64,000 nt of DNA from Pseudomonas mandelii (GCF_002251635.1 NZ_NMOJ01000050.1:16138-80137), one strand, 5' to 3'. Numbered from the stretch's first letter, positions 29,349 to 39,391 are shown. Program-made: numbers and translations. Notes: generated by a model from the letters alone, not told the origin.

Positions 29349-29885
29349 TTAGACTAATGTATCTGTCGGAAAATCAATATCGGTATCGAATACATTATTT
29401 ATATAATTGGTTAGACTAAACTGAATTACCAGGCCAATAACCTCGATAATTTCTGCGTCAGAGTACCCTGCTTCCCGCACGCAAGCTATTTCATCCTCAC
29501 TTACGTGCCCGCGCATTTCTGCGACTTTTGCAGCGAATTGAATGATGACTCGAATCTTCGAATCAGTCGACTGCCCTTTTCGAGCAAGTGTAATTTCTTC
29601 TGGGCTGTCTTTTGCCAAGTTTAAAGCAACAAAGGTATGAGCAGCCACGCAGTAAGGACAGCCGTTGACCTCCGAAACAACAAGCGCAATTCGCTCACGT
29701 GTTTTCAGGTCCAGTGCTTTCATTAACGGAGTCTGTATTCCTACCAACGCCGCGAGGGTTTTGGGGCTAATCGCGGTGAGCCGGTAGAGGTTCGGAAAAA
29801 AACCGAAGCGCTTCGCGATTGCATCCAGCGTTTCATGAGTCTCTGGTGGTGTGTTTTCCCGGCTGGGAATTTCAACGCGTGACAT
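29349..29885 (-). CDS. Carboxymuconolactone decarboxylase/AhpD-like protein, fourth paralogue
   Basis: 178 residues from the ATG at 29885 (AGGTGG five bases upstream). Active-site block VNGCPYCVAAHTFVALN with CxxC and histidine; C-terminus FSLTNYINNVFDTDIDFP. It lies 92 bp upstream of the third paralogue on the same strand, so the two may share transcription. It is divergent from the LysR gene at 30242, which is the likely regulator. Confidence 0.88.
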   Translation of the reverse strand: MSRVEIPSRENTPPETHETLDAIAKRFGFFPNLYRLTAISPKTLAALVGIQTPLMKALDLKTRERIALVVSEVNGCPYCVAAHTFVALNLAKDSPEEITLARKGQSTDSKIRVIIQFAAKVAEMRGHVSEDEIACVREAGYSDAEIIEVIGLVIQFSLTNYINNVFDTDIDFPTDTLV

Positions 29886-30241
29886 ATTTTCCACCTGCAA
29901 GGGCTGTGTTGTGTTCGGTTTAGTCTATCGAGTCAAATAGCCGGTGATAACCAAGGAATTTTAAGAAGAACCATTTCAAAAAATGAGAGCAAAAGTCAAT
30001 TGACGAAGGTGACATGCACGTCGCACCATAGCGTTCGGGCACTGCCTGGTCACGCAAAAAACGACTTTTGAGTTTAAAATGCCGAACAAAAGAGAGCCTC
30101 CAGAACACCTTAACTTCCTGTTAAAAATACATGATTATCCCGTATTTTGCATAAGTCAAACCTCACCTTTACTTACATAGAAGGTGACTGATAGGTTATT
30201 GAGCATTGCCAAAATGTGTTCTTTCTAAGAGGTTTAACAAA

Positions 30242-31204
30242 ATGGATCGTCTTGAAGCGATGGCCATCTTGGTAGCTACGGTGGAGGCTGGGAGCTTCTC
30301 CGCTGCAAGTCGCAAGCTTTCTGTTCCGCTGCCAACGGTCAGTCGAAAACTCGCAGCATTAGAAGAGCATTTAGGGGTTCGGCTATTGATGCGCTCTACG
30401 CGTAGCCTGACTCTAACTGAAGCTGGATTGACCTACCTCCAGTCTTGTAAGCAGATCCTTGATCAGGTGACTGAAGCAGAGCGCTCCGCATCTGGCGAAT
30501 ACACAACACCTAGAGGTGAGCTGGTTGTTACTGCTCCTGTCGTCTTCGGGCGCCTTCATCTCTTACCAATCATTAATGATTTCTTGGCCTCATTTCCTCA
30601 AATTAATATTCGATTGATATTATCCGACAAAACAATGCACCTTGTAGATGATCATATCGATGCCGCCGTACGGGTCGGAAAATTACCGGATAGCAGCATG
30701 GTTGCCACTCAGGTTGGAACTGTCTGCCGAGTGGTATGTGCGAGCCCGGAATACCTTGCCAGTCATGGCAAGCCGAAACATCCCAACGATCTCACGGAGC
30801 ACTCATGTGTCAACTTCGAGGGATTGCCCTCCGGTCCGATGTGGAGCTTCACTTCAGCTTCAACGCCGACGGATCTACTGACTGTAATAGTAAAACCTCG
30901 TCTTTCCGTAAACACCGCTGAAGCTGCTATTGACGCGGCCATCGCGAGTGTGGGACTAACTCATATTTTGTCATATCAAATTGCCCATGCCGTCGAACAA
31001 CAAAAATTGCGATTAGTTCTTCGTGAATTCGAACCCACACCTATACCTGTTCATTTAGTTCATGCAGGTCAAATACCATTACCTGTTAAAACTCGTAGTT
31101 TTTTTGACTTCGTCGTACCACGCCTAAGAGCCGTCTTGCTCGGCGATAAAGACAGATTGCGGGTAGGAATGAGCACCTTGGTCCCTGAATACCCAGACCT
31201 ATAG
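30242..31204 (+). CDS. LysR-family transcriptional regulator
   Basis: 320 residues from the ATG at 30242 (AAGAGG upstream). Winged helix at residues 1-60 (MAILVATVEAGSFSAASRKL, VSRKLAALEEHLGVRLL) and a periplasmic-binding-like effector domain starting GELVVTAPVVFGRLHLLPII; this start places it in the DsdA/YafC-like branch of LysR proteins with a PBP2 CrgA-like domain. Position divergent from the AhpD-like gene at 29349 suggests control of that gene and perhaps the neighbouring paralogues. Confidence 0.93.
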   Translation: MDRLEAMAILVATVEAGSFSAASRKLSVPLPTVSRKLAALEEHLGVRLLMRSTRSLTLTEAGLTYLQSCKQILDQVTEAERSASGEYTTPRGELVVTAPVVFGRLHLLPIINDFLASFPQINIRLILSDKTMHLVDDHIDAAVRVGKLPDSSMVATQVGTVCRVVCASPEYLASHGKPKHPNDLTEHSCVNFEGLPSGPMWSFTSASTPTDLLTVIVKPRLSVNTAEAAIDAAIASVGLTHILSYQIAHAVEQQKLRLVLREFEPTPIPVHLVHAGQIPLPVKTRSFFDFVVPRLRAVLLGDKDRLRVGMSTLVPEYPDL

Positions 31205-31751
31205 TTATTCAGGTGCACGTGATTGATGATGCCGCATAAAAGACCAGCAGTACTTATTACTGCTCGCCTCTTCTTTCACCTAGATAACAAACAAGAAAAA
31301 TTGAGAAATTTAGATATACAACTGGGTGACCACCAACAAAACCAACCACACCAAACTTAGTTAGCAGCCCGATCTTTGATTCCATTAGTTCAATTAAGCC
31401 CAGTTTTTCCTATCAGGGAGCAATCACGGTTATTGCCTGATTATTGCGGCTGCCGATCGGGTCTCATTCATCGTACAGGTTACCAATCAATCCGATCATG
31501 AGATCCCCTTTCAGGATCTCGAACGGGAGGGTTACATATTGATCACAGTGGCCGGGCGGTGCCTTCTCATCATGCGGTGCGTTTTTCGCGTGGCCTTGGC
31601 AATTAAATCTTTGAACTACATTTGTGATCGCTTAAGGGATAGATCTACAGTCTCTTAAAATGGTGAGTTGCGGGACGATCTTCTCGCCGAAGGCAATTGA
31701 TGGCGCCCCTTAAATTTTAGTTGGCATATCAATGTCATTACGTATCGTAAG
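31205..31751. other. Intergenic region, nothing recognised
   Basis: About 550 bp between LysR and the orphan sdhC, both ending here. No terminator with a clear T-run, no gene. Confidence 0.45.
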
Positions 31752-32126
31752 CTACCAAATCCATAGTGCGCCAATGGCGATTAACAATCCAGACACTACT
31801 ATGACGGTGATAGATCCGCGCTTGCTTCCCTCCAATGTATGCCCTATGCCTATGTCCATAACAAGGTGACGAATACCGGCGACCAAATGGTAAATAAATG
31901 AAGAATATACTACCCAGGTACTAATTTTACCGAAGGTTGAAGACAACATGCCTTTGATCTCGTTGAACCCTTGTTCTGAGTCCAGCGATTTAGCTAGTGT
32001 ATAAAGCATCAGGGCCAGAAAAATGAAGAGTAGTATTCCTGAAATTCGGTGCAGAATTGATGTAAGAGCCGTAAGAGGAAGCTGAATGGTTCTAATATCA
32101 AGATTAACCGGCCGTTTCTTATTCAT
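31752..32126 (-). CDS. sdhC: Orphan succinate dehydrogenase cytochrome b556 subunit (SdhC paralogue)
   Basis: 124 residues from the ATG at 32126 (GGAG five bases upstream). It begins MNKKRPVNLDIRTIQLPLTA as SdhC does in Pseudomonas, keeps the quinone-site motif SILHRISG and the haem-ligand motif YHLVAGIRHLVMDIG, and has three membrane helices. No sdhD, sdhA or sdhB is adjacent, so it must be an extra copy that could assemble with chromosomal Sdh subunits. The sequence is intact and clearly diverged from a housekeeping SdhC, which argues against a simple recent duplicate. An inhibitor-insensitive replacement subunit is one possibility (inference). Confidence 0.9.
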   Translation of the reverse strand: MNKKRPVNLDIRTIQLPLTALTSILHRISGILLFIFLALMLYTLAKSLDSEQGFNEIKGMLSSTFGKISTWVVYSSFIYHLVAGIRHLVMDIGIGHTLEGSKRGSITVIVVSGLLIAIGALWIW

Positions 32127-32252
32127 GTTCACTCCTATTAACAACGCTATTTTTGATTTGATTAACTGGGAGCTAACAACACTCTTGCCACCTCCCGCAC
32201 ACCTAACTAAAGTTATGGGTGTGTTCTTGCAATATATACGGTACTTCAACCC

Positions 32253-33068
32253 TCAACAACCCATTTTCCTCTGTCCATGATTGAGTAGACTGATAAGCCT
32301 GTTGCCATCGTTGACCGGTCCGGTTGAAGTCAAAGACCGAGTGTCCAAAGGGAAAAGCCGCGGAACCACATGTATAGCCGCCCGAGGGCTATACAACTCA
32401 ATGTCTCGCACCAATTGACTCATGCTCATAAGATTCAGTGTGTGCAGCGCTAGCGCGAGCGACTTTTTGGGCGGGCCGGTGCTAGCGCTACCGAACCCGG
32501 TGGGTACCACCACGATCCGCGTTGCCCCTAGGGCAACCGCACTGGCAATTGGCGTATTGCTGGCTACGCCGCCGTCGATCAAGAACTTTTTGCCGATTCG
32601 CACGGAGGGAAACACCAGCGGAATTGCAGCACTGGCGAGCAAGGCCTGTTCAGCATTACCACTGGACAGAAGTTCTTCGGCGCCGCTGAGCAGATTGGTG
32701 GTGACAATATGCAGGGGTAGTTCAGTCTCTTCGATTAATTCGACCGGGAGAGATCTGCGCACTAAACGATGCAGCGCCGAAGCACTCAGCAGGTGACCGC
32801 GACCTCGCAGGACTCCTGTTTCGGTATCTGTCAGCGAAAATGGAAATACATCAGCCATGCATAGATTACGCCAGAAATCTACGAGCTCAGACACTCCCTG
32901 TGCATGTGGTCTAACAGCAAAATACGCGCCATTGACAGCGCCGACAGAAGCAAGAACCACCAAGTCGATAGTCACATCTACCTCGACGAGTGCTTGCAAC
33001 ATGCCAACCTGGACCGCACCGGGTATTCCGCCACCCGCAAGAACGAGTGCAGTTTTTTCAGCAGCCAA
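32253..33068 (-). pseudogene. Patatin-like phospholipase, frameshifted and with altered nucleophile motif
   Basis: TTG start with GGAGG upstream. Closely related to the patatin at 37885. The oxyanion motif GGGIPGAVQVG and the aspartate motif DGG are kept, but the nucleophile elbow reads VVLASVGAVNG where the relative has VVGASVGAING, so the first glycine of GxSxG is lost. After PLDT the frame shifts by one missing base compared with the relative; reading the other frame restores SVFDFNRTGQRWQQAY and a stop near 32203. Both changes suggest decay, although a 271-residue protein could still be made. Confidence 0.75.
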
Positions 33069-34110
33069 GGCATACCTCCGAAAAGAATCAATACGAGACG
33101 AAGCCGCATCAACCAGACTATGGATATTAGCTTATTTCTCGGATTATAAAATGCCCCTTAGAGCTCTGACCATAGAACTTTTAACCAATCTTTGAACTCC
33201 TCCCTAGCAAATCAGCAAGAAATTGAAAGACAAAATCATCGAAATACGAAATCGAATCATATACCAGTCCTTACTATTAGAATAACACCTTCCCTCCGAA
33301 GCAATAAAAAATCTATCGCAGTGCAGACTGCGCCAAATTCGCTGACCGCATCCGTACAGCCAATTCACCTATACGGATCATCTACTAAATTAAAAACGAG
33401 TACTTCTTCGTTTTCGCGTCAAAATTTAACTTGATCAAAATCACCTAGCTTCTGATTGTGTCGCTGGCCAGATCCGTGAAACTGGAGGTCAACCCTTCTC
33501 ACGAATACGCAAACAATTACTTATGAACCCTCGTTCATCGACTATTCTCCTTAGCTTGATATGATTTTTCTCATAAGCACGGGTCATGCACATTGCCTGT
33601 ACAAAAAGCATAATTTTGAAATCATATTGCCAAGAACGATGCTAGCGTGTTCACAAACACCATAACCCGACGTTGGCCAGCACTTTTAGCTACAAGAGCA
33701 ATCTAGCTCCAACAAATAGATCACACACTCGGAGGCGCTTCCATGAAGATAACAAATAATCTCATGTTATCCACGAGCGACAATCTTTGCTGGTTGCGTC
33801 GCTTGAGCAGGTAACGTGTACAAAAAATCACTCTATGCATTAGGCTTTCTACTCGAATTGTACCTTCGATGCCTTTTGCTTTCGACGCCATCTTATGCCC
33901 GAGATATTACACAGGATACGTAATCTGAAATCCGCTGAATGTTTTTACATGATGATCCGGAAAGCTTGAGGATTTAGTGTTGTTGAAGAAGCATCTTACT
34001 AACACTCCAAAAGAAGGATAATTGAACAAGTGGATTGATTAAAAACTTATCGAATTTAAAAACCCACTCAATCTTTGCGGGAGCCCCCAGTGACTCTGCG
34101 GGAATCACAT
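33069..34110. other. AT-rich region with a relic
   Basis: About 1 kb without an intact gene. 33568-33800 is a relic of the leader and first codons of the lactonase-like gene at 35241. The rest, including the OmpW promoter region 33800-34110, has no recognisable coding sequence. Confidence 0.5.
33568..33660 (+). repeat. Upstream element, copy 1 (relic promoter)
   Basis: TCATAAGCACGGGT...CTACAAAAAGCAT...TTTTGAAA...CGATGCTA(A/G)CGT is shared with 35061-35155. Downstream at 33743 comes ATGAAGATAACAAATAATCTC, similar to the start of the lactonase-like gene, but it stops after about 23 codons. Confidence 0.65.
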
Positions 34111-34788
34111 ATGAATAAATATATCCTCATTGGACAACTATTAGCGTTCGCGATTGCCCCCGGTTTTGCTCGTGCATATGAAGCTGGCGACATCATCGTT
34201 CGAGCTGGTGCGATCACTGTTGAGCCGAACGAAGACAGTTCCGGCGTGAAGAGTCCGCTAGGCAATTTGGGGGGCAAAGCAACGGTTGACAGCGACACTC
34301 GACTCGGCTTCAATTTTGCTTACATGATGACGGACCATTTGGGTATCGAATTATTGGCTGCGACATTCAGCCACGACGTAGGGGTACATGGTCTGTCAGG
34401 TGATTTGGTAGGGCTAAATGGCGATCTCGGTGATATCAAACAGCTGCCACCCACTCTGAGCTTGATCTACTACCCGCTAGAAAAGAACGACGCGTTCCAA
34501 CCGTATGCAGGTATTGGGATTAACTACACAGCTTTCTATGACACTCGCACCTCAAGCAGTGCTGAAGCCAAAGGTTACAGCAACCTTGACCTGGATAACT
34601 CTTGGGGTATGGCCGCACAAATCGGTCTCGACTACATGCTTGACGATCATTGGATGGTTAACGGTCAGGTGCGCTACATTGACATTGACACCAATGCCCA
34701 TGTCGACTTGGCCGGTGCCGGAGACTTGAAGCTTAATGTAGATATCGATCCTTGGGTATATATGATCGCTCTGGGGTATAAATTTTAA
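34111..34788 (+). CDS. OmpW-family outer-membrane protein
   Basis: 225 residues from the ATG at 34111. Signal peptide MNKYILIGQLLAFAIAPGFARA, then the OmpW pattern: YEAGDIIVRAGAITVEPNEDSS, YMMTDHLGIELLAATFSHDV, LPPTLSLIYYP, FQPYAGIGINYTAFYD, and the terminal aromatic YMIALGYKF that marks barrel insertion. OmpW proteins are eight-stranded barrels with a lateral opening thought to pass small hydrophobic compounds. Single gene in the AT-rich region. Confidence 0.95.
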   Translation: MNKYILIGQLLAFAIAPGFARAYEAGDIIVRAGAITVEPNEDSSGVKSPLGNLGGKATVDSDTRLGFNFAYMMTDHLGIELLAATFSHDVGVHGLSGDLVGLNGDLGDIKQLPPTLSLIYYPLEKNDAFQPYAGIGINYTAFYDTRTSSSAEAKGYSNLDLDNSWGMAAQIGLDYMLDDHWMVNGQVRYIDIDTNAHVDLAGAGDLKLNVDIDPWVYMIALGYKF

Positions 34789-35060
34789 GCCCATCCTGAC
34801 AGTAGTCACCACAAGGGCCGAACTTCACGAACGTCTTCTTAACACTCCACCTCGCAGACCGTTACGCACTAAGTAATTCGAGCGATTCCCGCTAGGGGAC
34901 GCGCAAAACGGCACAGTCGAGTTAGTCCATATGGAGCAAGTAATTGACTTGCATAGTCGACGCTGTCGTATAGGAGTTCATACGTATATTTTGAAAGTGT
35001 GCCGAAAAGGTAAAAATATTCATAACCCTCTCTCATTAATCTTTTTTCGAAGCTAACGAG

Positions 35061-35155
35061 TTTTCATAAGCACGGGTTCTACACATATTACCCCTACAAA
35101 AAAGCATATTTTTGAAAGTAATCAGCCTATAGCGATGCTAACGTCATCACACAAG
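35061..35155 (+). promoter_or_regulatory. Upstream element, copy 2, in front of the lactonase-like gene
   Basis: Conserved with 33568-33660: TCATAAGCACGGGT, CTACAAAAAAGCAT, TTTTGAAA, GCGATGCTAACGTCA. It lies 85-180 bp upstream of 35241 and probably includes its promoter; GATGCTAACGT could hold the -10 region. Which regulator binds is unknown. Confidence 0.5.
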
Positions 35156-35240
35156 CACTTTAGCTTGAATTTCAAAGCAACTGTTATCTGTAACGATAGT
35201 CTCATCCACACCAATAAATCGGTTACCTGAGGACGTTTCA

Positions 35241-36614
35241 ATGACAATAACACCTAAACTCATTTTGTCAGCAGTGGCTATCTGTGTAAGCTGCAATGCT
35301 TTAGCGGACAGCGAGAAAAAATTCCTCTACACATTAACCAATAACATTAAAGAGAGCGAAAACACAGTTGCGCAATACAAGCGACTTAATGATGGCACAA
35401 TTCAATTTATAAGATTCTATAAAACGAATGGCACCGGGATCAACAATGATACCCACGGAAAACTTGGACCGCAGGATAACGATTCGCAAATTATCGTCAC
35501 AAATGATAAAAAACGACTTTATGCAGTAAACACGCATAGCAACAATATATCCGGGTTCAATATTAATAAAGATGGCACCCTGACCGATATTCCTGGTTCA
35601 CCATTCCCTTCAAAAGGTATCGCACCGGTCAGTATTAATATTTCAGGAAACATCCTAGTCGCTGCTAACCGGAACGAGGACTATCATCAAAAAGCGAGCT
35701 TATCTGACCCTGAGGGAGCCAGTTACACTTCTTTTGAAATTCAGCAAAATGGAGCCTTGATGTATGCGGATAGCTTGAAGGTGCCTGGCTTCCAGAAACC
35801 TGCACAGATTCATGCATCCAAAACAGTAAAAAATTTATTTTTCGCCGATGAATTTCAGGTTGACGTTGATTTTGACGGAGATGGTAGCCGGTCATTTTTA
35901 GCCGGCCCTAAAAACAGTGTTCAAGGTCAAGTTAGAACCATGAGGGTCGACGACAAGGGAAAAATTACGCTTACGGACGTAGCCACACTACCAGAGACTA
36001 TAGAGAACTATCTATACATTGGCTCGCCAGGTGTTCCCTCAATGCCATTAGGCATTTGGAGTCATCCATCACAAAACATCCTATATGCAGGGTTCGTAAC
36101 GAGAAATCAACTGGGTGTATTTTCATACGACCACTTTGGGCGCCTCAAATTCGTAAATGCAGTAAACAATAGCGGTCAAGATATTTGTTGGGTACTGGTC
36201 AACAAGCAAGCGACGCGACTTTACACAGTGAACAACTTGCCACGCTTAAACACGCAGCAGACTGCTAGCACAATATCTGTTTATGACATTGCAGGCAAAA
36301 ATGCCTTATCTCCTATGGAAATACAAGTCGTTGATGTTCCCATCCCTGGTGAGTCGTTCATCAACAACCGAAACTTACTACAGCCAGGGAGCACTTCATT
36401 CGAGATAGCGCTTTCACCTGATGAGGATTTCCTTTATGTCATCAACCAAAGAATCAATCAGACCGAGGAAAATACTAAAAAAACTGGTAACGCCATACAT
36501 AGTTTTTCTGTCCGAAAGGACGGTTCGATTAAGGCAGCAGCCTCAGTCGACCTTTCAAAAGACGGATTTCCTTCGAACTCTAGGGCTCAAGGAGTCGTTG
36601 CGGTTGACCTCTAA
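35241..36614 (+). CDS. Exported beta-propeller (lactonase-like) protein
   Basis: 457 residues. Signal peptide MTITPKLILSAVAICVSCNALA. The body shows repeated propeller blades with the family pattern (RLYAVNTHSNNISGFNINKDGTL, NILYAGFVTRNQLGVFSYDHFGRL, DFLYVINQ), as in the 6-phosphogluconolactonase-like YncE/Pgl group. An FDGDGSRSF segment could bind calcium. The protein is probably periplasmic, so a role in central metabolism is unlikely; substrate unknown. AT-rich codons compared with flanking clusters suggest horizontal origin. Confidence 0.82.
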   Translation: MTITPKLILSAVAICVSCNALADSEKKFLYTLTNNIKESENTVAQYKRLNDGTIQFIRFYKTNGTGINNDTHGKLGPQDNDSQIIVTNDKKRLYAVNTHSNNISGFNINKDGTLTDIPGSPFPSKGIAPVSINISGNILVAANRNEDYHQKASLSDPEGASYTSFEIQQNGALMYADSLKVPGFQKPAQIHASKTVKNLFFADEFQVDVDFDGDGSRSFLAGPKNSVQGQVRTMRVDDKGKITLTDVATLPETIENYLYIGSPGVPSMPLGIWSHPSQNILYAGFVTRNQLGVFSYDHFGRLKFVNAVNNSGQDICWVLVNKQATRLYTVNNLPRLNTQQTASTISVYDIAGKNALSPMEIQVVDVPIPGESFINNRNLLQPGSTSFEIALSPDEDFLYVINQRINQTEENTKKTGNAIHSFSVRKDGSIKAAASVDLSKDGFPSNSRAQGVVAVDL

Positions 36615-36764
36615 AATTCAAATTTCGAGATAATCGCTTAATCATTTACCTGCTTGCTTTAAAACTCTATCGCGCCATAGCAATAAAGGCGAGATGGAAA
36701 CCGTTAACATTTCAAAAACTGTTGGAATTTTTTCTGTAACCCATACTCATTACTGGAGCAAATC

Positions 36765-37046
36765 ATGAAAAATAAATTCGCACTAATCATGTCGATTGCC
36801 ATTTCCGCATTTTCAATCCAGTCTCAAGCTGCTGATAATTTGTGCGACGTCAATCTACAAAATATTGATGATATTCTACATACAGCCGGTCAGAACCTTG
36901 GAGGAGGTAAGGTAAATAATCTTGAGCAAGTAAAGATAGAAGCAATGAAAGCAAAAGAGGCCGGAAATATTGACAAGTGTATTGCCCTAACACAGCGCGC
37001 AATCACTAATATCGATAATTCTACTATGGGTGGAGGTCGAAACTAA
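36765..37046 (+). CDS. Small periplasmic protein, 93 residues
   Basis: Signal peptide MKNKFALIMSIAISAFSIQSQAA with a probable cleavage at SQA-AD. The mature 70 residues contain two cysteines (LCDVNL, DKCIALT) that may form a disulfide, and are helical. The ribosome site is GGAG eight bases upstream. It follows the lactonase-like gene on the same strand by 150 bp. Family not recognised. Confidence 0.65.
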   Translation: MKNKFALIMSIAISAFSIQSQAADNLCDVNLQNIDDILHTAGQNLGGGKVNNLEQVKIEAMKAKEAGNIDKCIALTQRAITNIDNSTMGGGRN

Positions 37047-37297
37047 ACACAGCTTCATGATTTGGCGTGCAACCAGAGGCAAGCTGATGATAGCAATATA
37101 TAATTTAAAGCGAGAAATTGCGTTAACCTCAATTCCACGCCAAATATCATTTAATTTTTCTATCCCGAATGTCGTGATATTCACCTAATCCGATCAGATG
37201 TTTAAAATACCAAGCTTCGAGTCGAGTCTTCACCCCAGCAAATGGGGCGTTTTCATCCCTCGTGCCCTTTTCCATACCGTTTCCCAGTCTGATCCTC

Positions 37298-37910
37298 AGT
37301 GACCTTGAACAATGTGCGCAGTACGCCAATCAGATCGAACAAGCTGGTCTGAGAGTGCTTCAACTGAACATCGGCGCTCCTCACGGTTAAGAAGGCACCA
37401 ACGGCGCCATCGTCCTTGAACGCGGTGCAGCACGCATTAATGCCGTTCTTGTGCGTATCCGACGGGCCACGACATTACCGCGGTGGATCAAACTTACAGG
37501 TCAAAGCGGGGGCGTTGTCAGCCTTGCTCAGGCTGCGGTCAGATGCGGAGCCGACAGTGTTGTAACGAAGAGCCGCTTCATGGGCTTTCTGCCCGACCTG
37601 GAGATAGGTCTGCCCATGCTGGGCACCAGTGTCGCAATCGGTGGTGGCCGGACGCTACCGCTGACCACGCGCTGGCTGATGATGACTCGCAAGGCCATGG
37701 GCGACGATTACCCGCTGATGGCCACCAACAATGCTCGCAATGGACTGGACGTCGCGCGCTTTCTCCTATGGGGAGTCTGCGCCACAGAGATGACTTCGAC
37801 GGTGGCGGCTACGACGTATTGTCCCGCGATGTGCAGGAACTGGAGGAATACGTAGCCACACGTGGCATGAGCGTCGAACAACTGTCAGGCAGTGCAGCTG
37901 ATCAGGTCAG
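37298..37910 (+). pseudogene. Dihydroorotate-dehydrogenase-like gene, degraded
   Basis: Reading SDLEQCAQYANQIEQAG ... LQLNIGAPHG, a TAA stop, then EGTNGAIVLERGAARI, PRWIKLTGQSGG, ADSVVTKSRFMGF and MATNNARNGLDVARFLLWG, which resembles the TIM barrel of dihydroorotate-dehydrogenase-like flavoproteins. A later frameshift is needed to read YDVLSRDVQELEEYVATRG. With one stop, one frameshift and no N-terminus it is a relic. Confidence 0.65.
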
Positions 37911-39030
37911 ACCAATCAGCAGTAACCAGATCGGCCTGAGTGGTGGAAAGGCTTCGCCCTGGAGTGCCCAGGGTCTCCAGTCTGAAACGGCTTGGTCGCG
38001 AGATCACTGATAATTGGCGGTTGATGTTGCCGTGAGAAAAGGGCCCGGTGGACTCTTTCCATTTTATAATTTTCAAATCAATGGCCCCTGTCACCACACT
38101 TTGAATATCTGCCAATAAGGTAGCAAATTCGTTAGCAACACCATTGAGAATGAACAAACTAACCTTGCCTGCATGATGGGTGTGCGCCTGCAGCGAATCC
38201 GGAACCCCGATTCGTATCAATCCCCCTCCTTCAATCCACGTTTGGGTCGAATGATACGCGCGCTGCAGCAGTTGATCGGTCTGGCTGAAGTCGAACACCG
38301 AGGCGTCCAGTGGGCATAAGGGGGCGACGACATGGATAGAGGCGCGCGGGGAGTATAGTTCAATGTCGCGCACCAATTGGCGCATGCTCATCAGGTTCAG
38401 TGTGTGCAGGGCTAGCGCCACGAGCCCGAGGGGCGGTGTCGGGCAAGCACAACCGAAACCGGTGGGTACCACCACGATCCGCGTTGCCCCTAGGGCAACC
38501 GCACTGGCAATTGGCGTATTGCTGGCTACGCCGCCGTCGATCAAGAACTTCCCACCGATCTGCACGGTAGGAAATACCAGCGGGATCGCCGCACTGGCGA
38601 GCAATGCCTGCTCCACATTGCCACTGGACAGCAATTCTTCGGCACCGGTAAGTAAATTTGTGGTGACGATATGCAAAGGCAATTCTGTTTCTTCAATCAA
38701 CTCTACTGGCAGCGACCTGCGCACTAGGCGCTGTAATGCCGAAACGCGAAGCAAATGTCCTCGCCCCTGCAAGATCCCCGTCAAGGTATCTATCAGCGAA
38801 AACGGAAACACATCGGACTTGCGTAAACCACGCCAGAAGGCCGCGAGTTCCAACACCCCTTGTGCATTTGGTCTCGCAGCAAAGTACGCACCATTGATGG
38901 CACCGACTGAAGCACCAACCACCAAATCGAATGTAACACCCGCTTCGACGAGTGATTGCAACATGCCAACCTGAACCGCGCCGAGGCTTCCACCACCCGC
39001 GAGGACGAGTGCAGTTTTTTCTGTGGACAA
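37885..39030 (-). CDS. Patatin-like phospholipase
   Basis: 381 residues from the TTG at 39030 (GGAGG seven bases upstream), the same start arrangement as the relic at 33068. Oxyanion motif GGGSLGAVQVG, nucleophile elbow GASVG (Ser) and the catalytic dyad aspartate in LIDGGVASNTP are all present, so it is probably an active acyl hydrolase of the RssA/patatin type. The last 40-50 residues run antisense into the dihydroorotate-dehydrogenase relic and look unlike patatin, so the natural stop may have been lost and the tail added by read-through. Confidence 0.85.
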   Translation of the reverse strand: MSTEKTALVLAGGGSLGAVQVGMLQSLVEAGVTFDLVVGASVGAINGAYFAARPNAQGVLELAAFWRGLRKSDVFPFSLIDTLTGILQGRGHLLRVSALQRLVRRSLPVELIEETELPLHIVTTNLLTGAEELLSSGNVEQALLASAAIPLVFPTVQIGGKFLIDGGVASNTPIASAVALGATRIVVVPTGFGCACPTPPLGLVALALHTLNLMSMRQLVRDIELYSPRASIHVVAPLCPLDASVFDFSQTDQLLQRAYHSTQTWIEGGGLIRIGVPDSLQAHTHHAGKVSLFILNGVANEFATLLADIQSVVTGAIDLKIIKWKESTGPFSHGNINRQLSVISRPSRFRLETLGTPGRSLSTTQADLVTADWSDLISCTA

Positions 39031-39229
39031 GGCAAACCTCCAGCAAGAATCAACACAAGATGATGCTACAACAGTAGCAACACCCCGACCCATAGCTCAT
39101 TACAAGAATGATAGGATCGACTCTAGGCACACACTCGCCGCGGACTGAAACCGTGAATCGCAGAGACTTCTGGTCGAATCTGACGGGCAGCTTGTGCCCC
39201 CGAATATCAATGAGTAGCAGGAATAAAGT

Positions 39230-39391
39230 ATGGCAGTGGCGGTGCATAAGCTAACGGGAACTGACATTCCGGAATGTTTTCGAGGACCGAATGTCAGGAC
39301 GGTATGGCTCGTAGTGGCTGATGGTGCGGCAATCAAATACTGTGCAACTGAAACTGAAGCTTATGCCCTGGCTGCGTTACACACTAGCTGA
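39230..39391 (+). CDS. Small conserved-looking protein, 53 residues
   Basis: ATG at 39230 with GCAGGA eight bases upstream, ending TGA at 39391. The protein begins MAVAVHKLTGTDIPECF and contains VRTVWLVVADGAAIKY, an alternating pattern consistent with a small beta fold. It overlaps the 3' end of the convergent HAD gene by 15 bp. Family not identified. Confidence 0.55.
   Translation: MAVAVHKLTGTDIPECFRGPNVRTVWLVVADGAAIKYCATETEAYALAALHTS

Noticed and set aside
37200-37260. CCCC-AGCAAAT-GGGG followed by TTTT as a terminator
   Set aside because: The stem is only four to five base pairs and no gene ends closely upstream on the plus strand.
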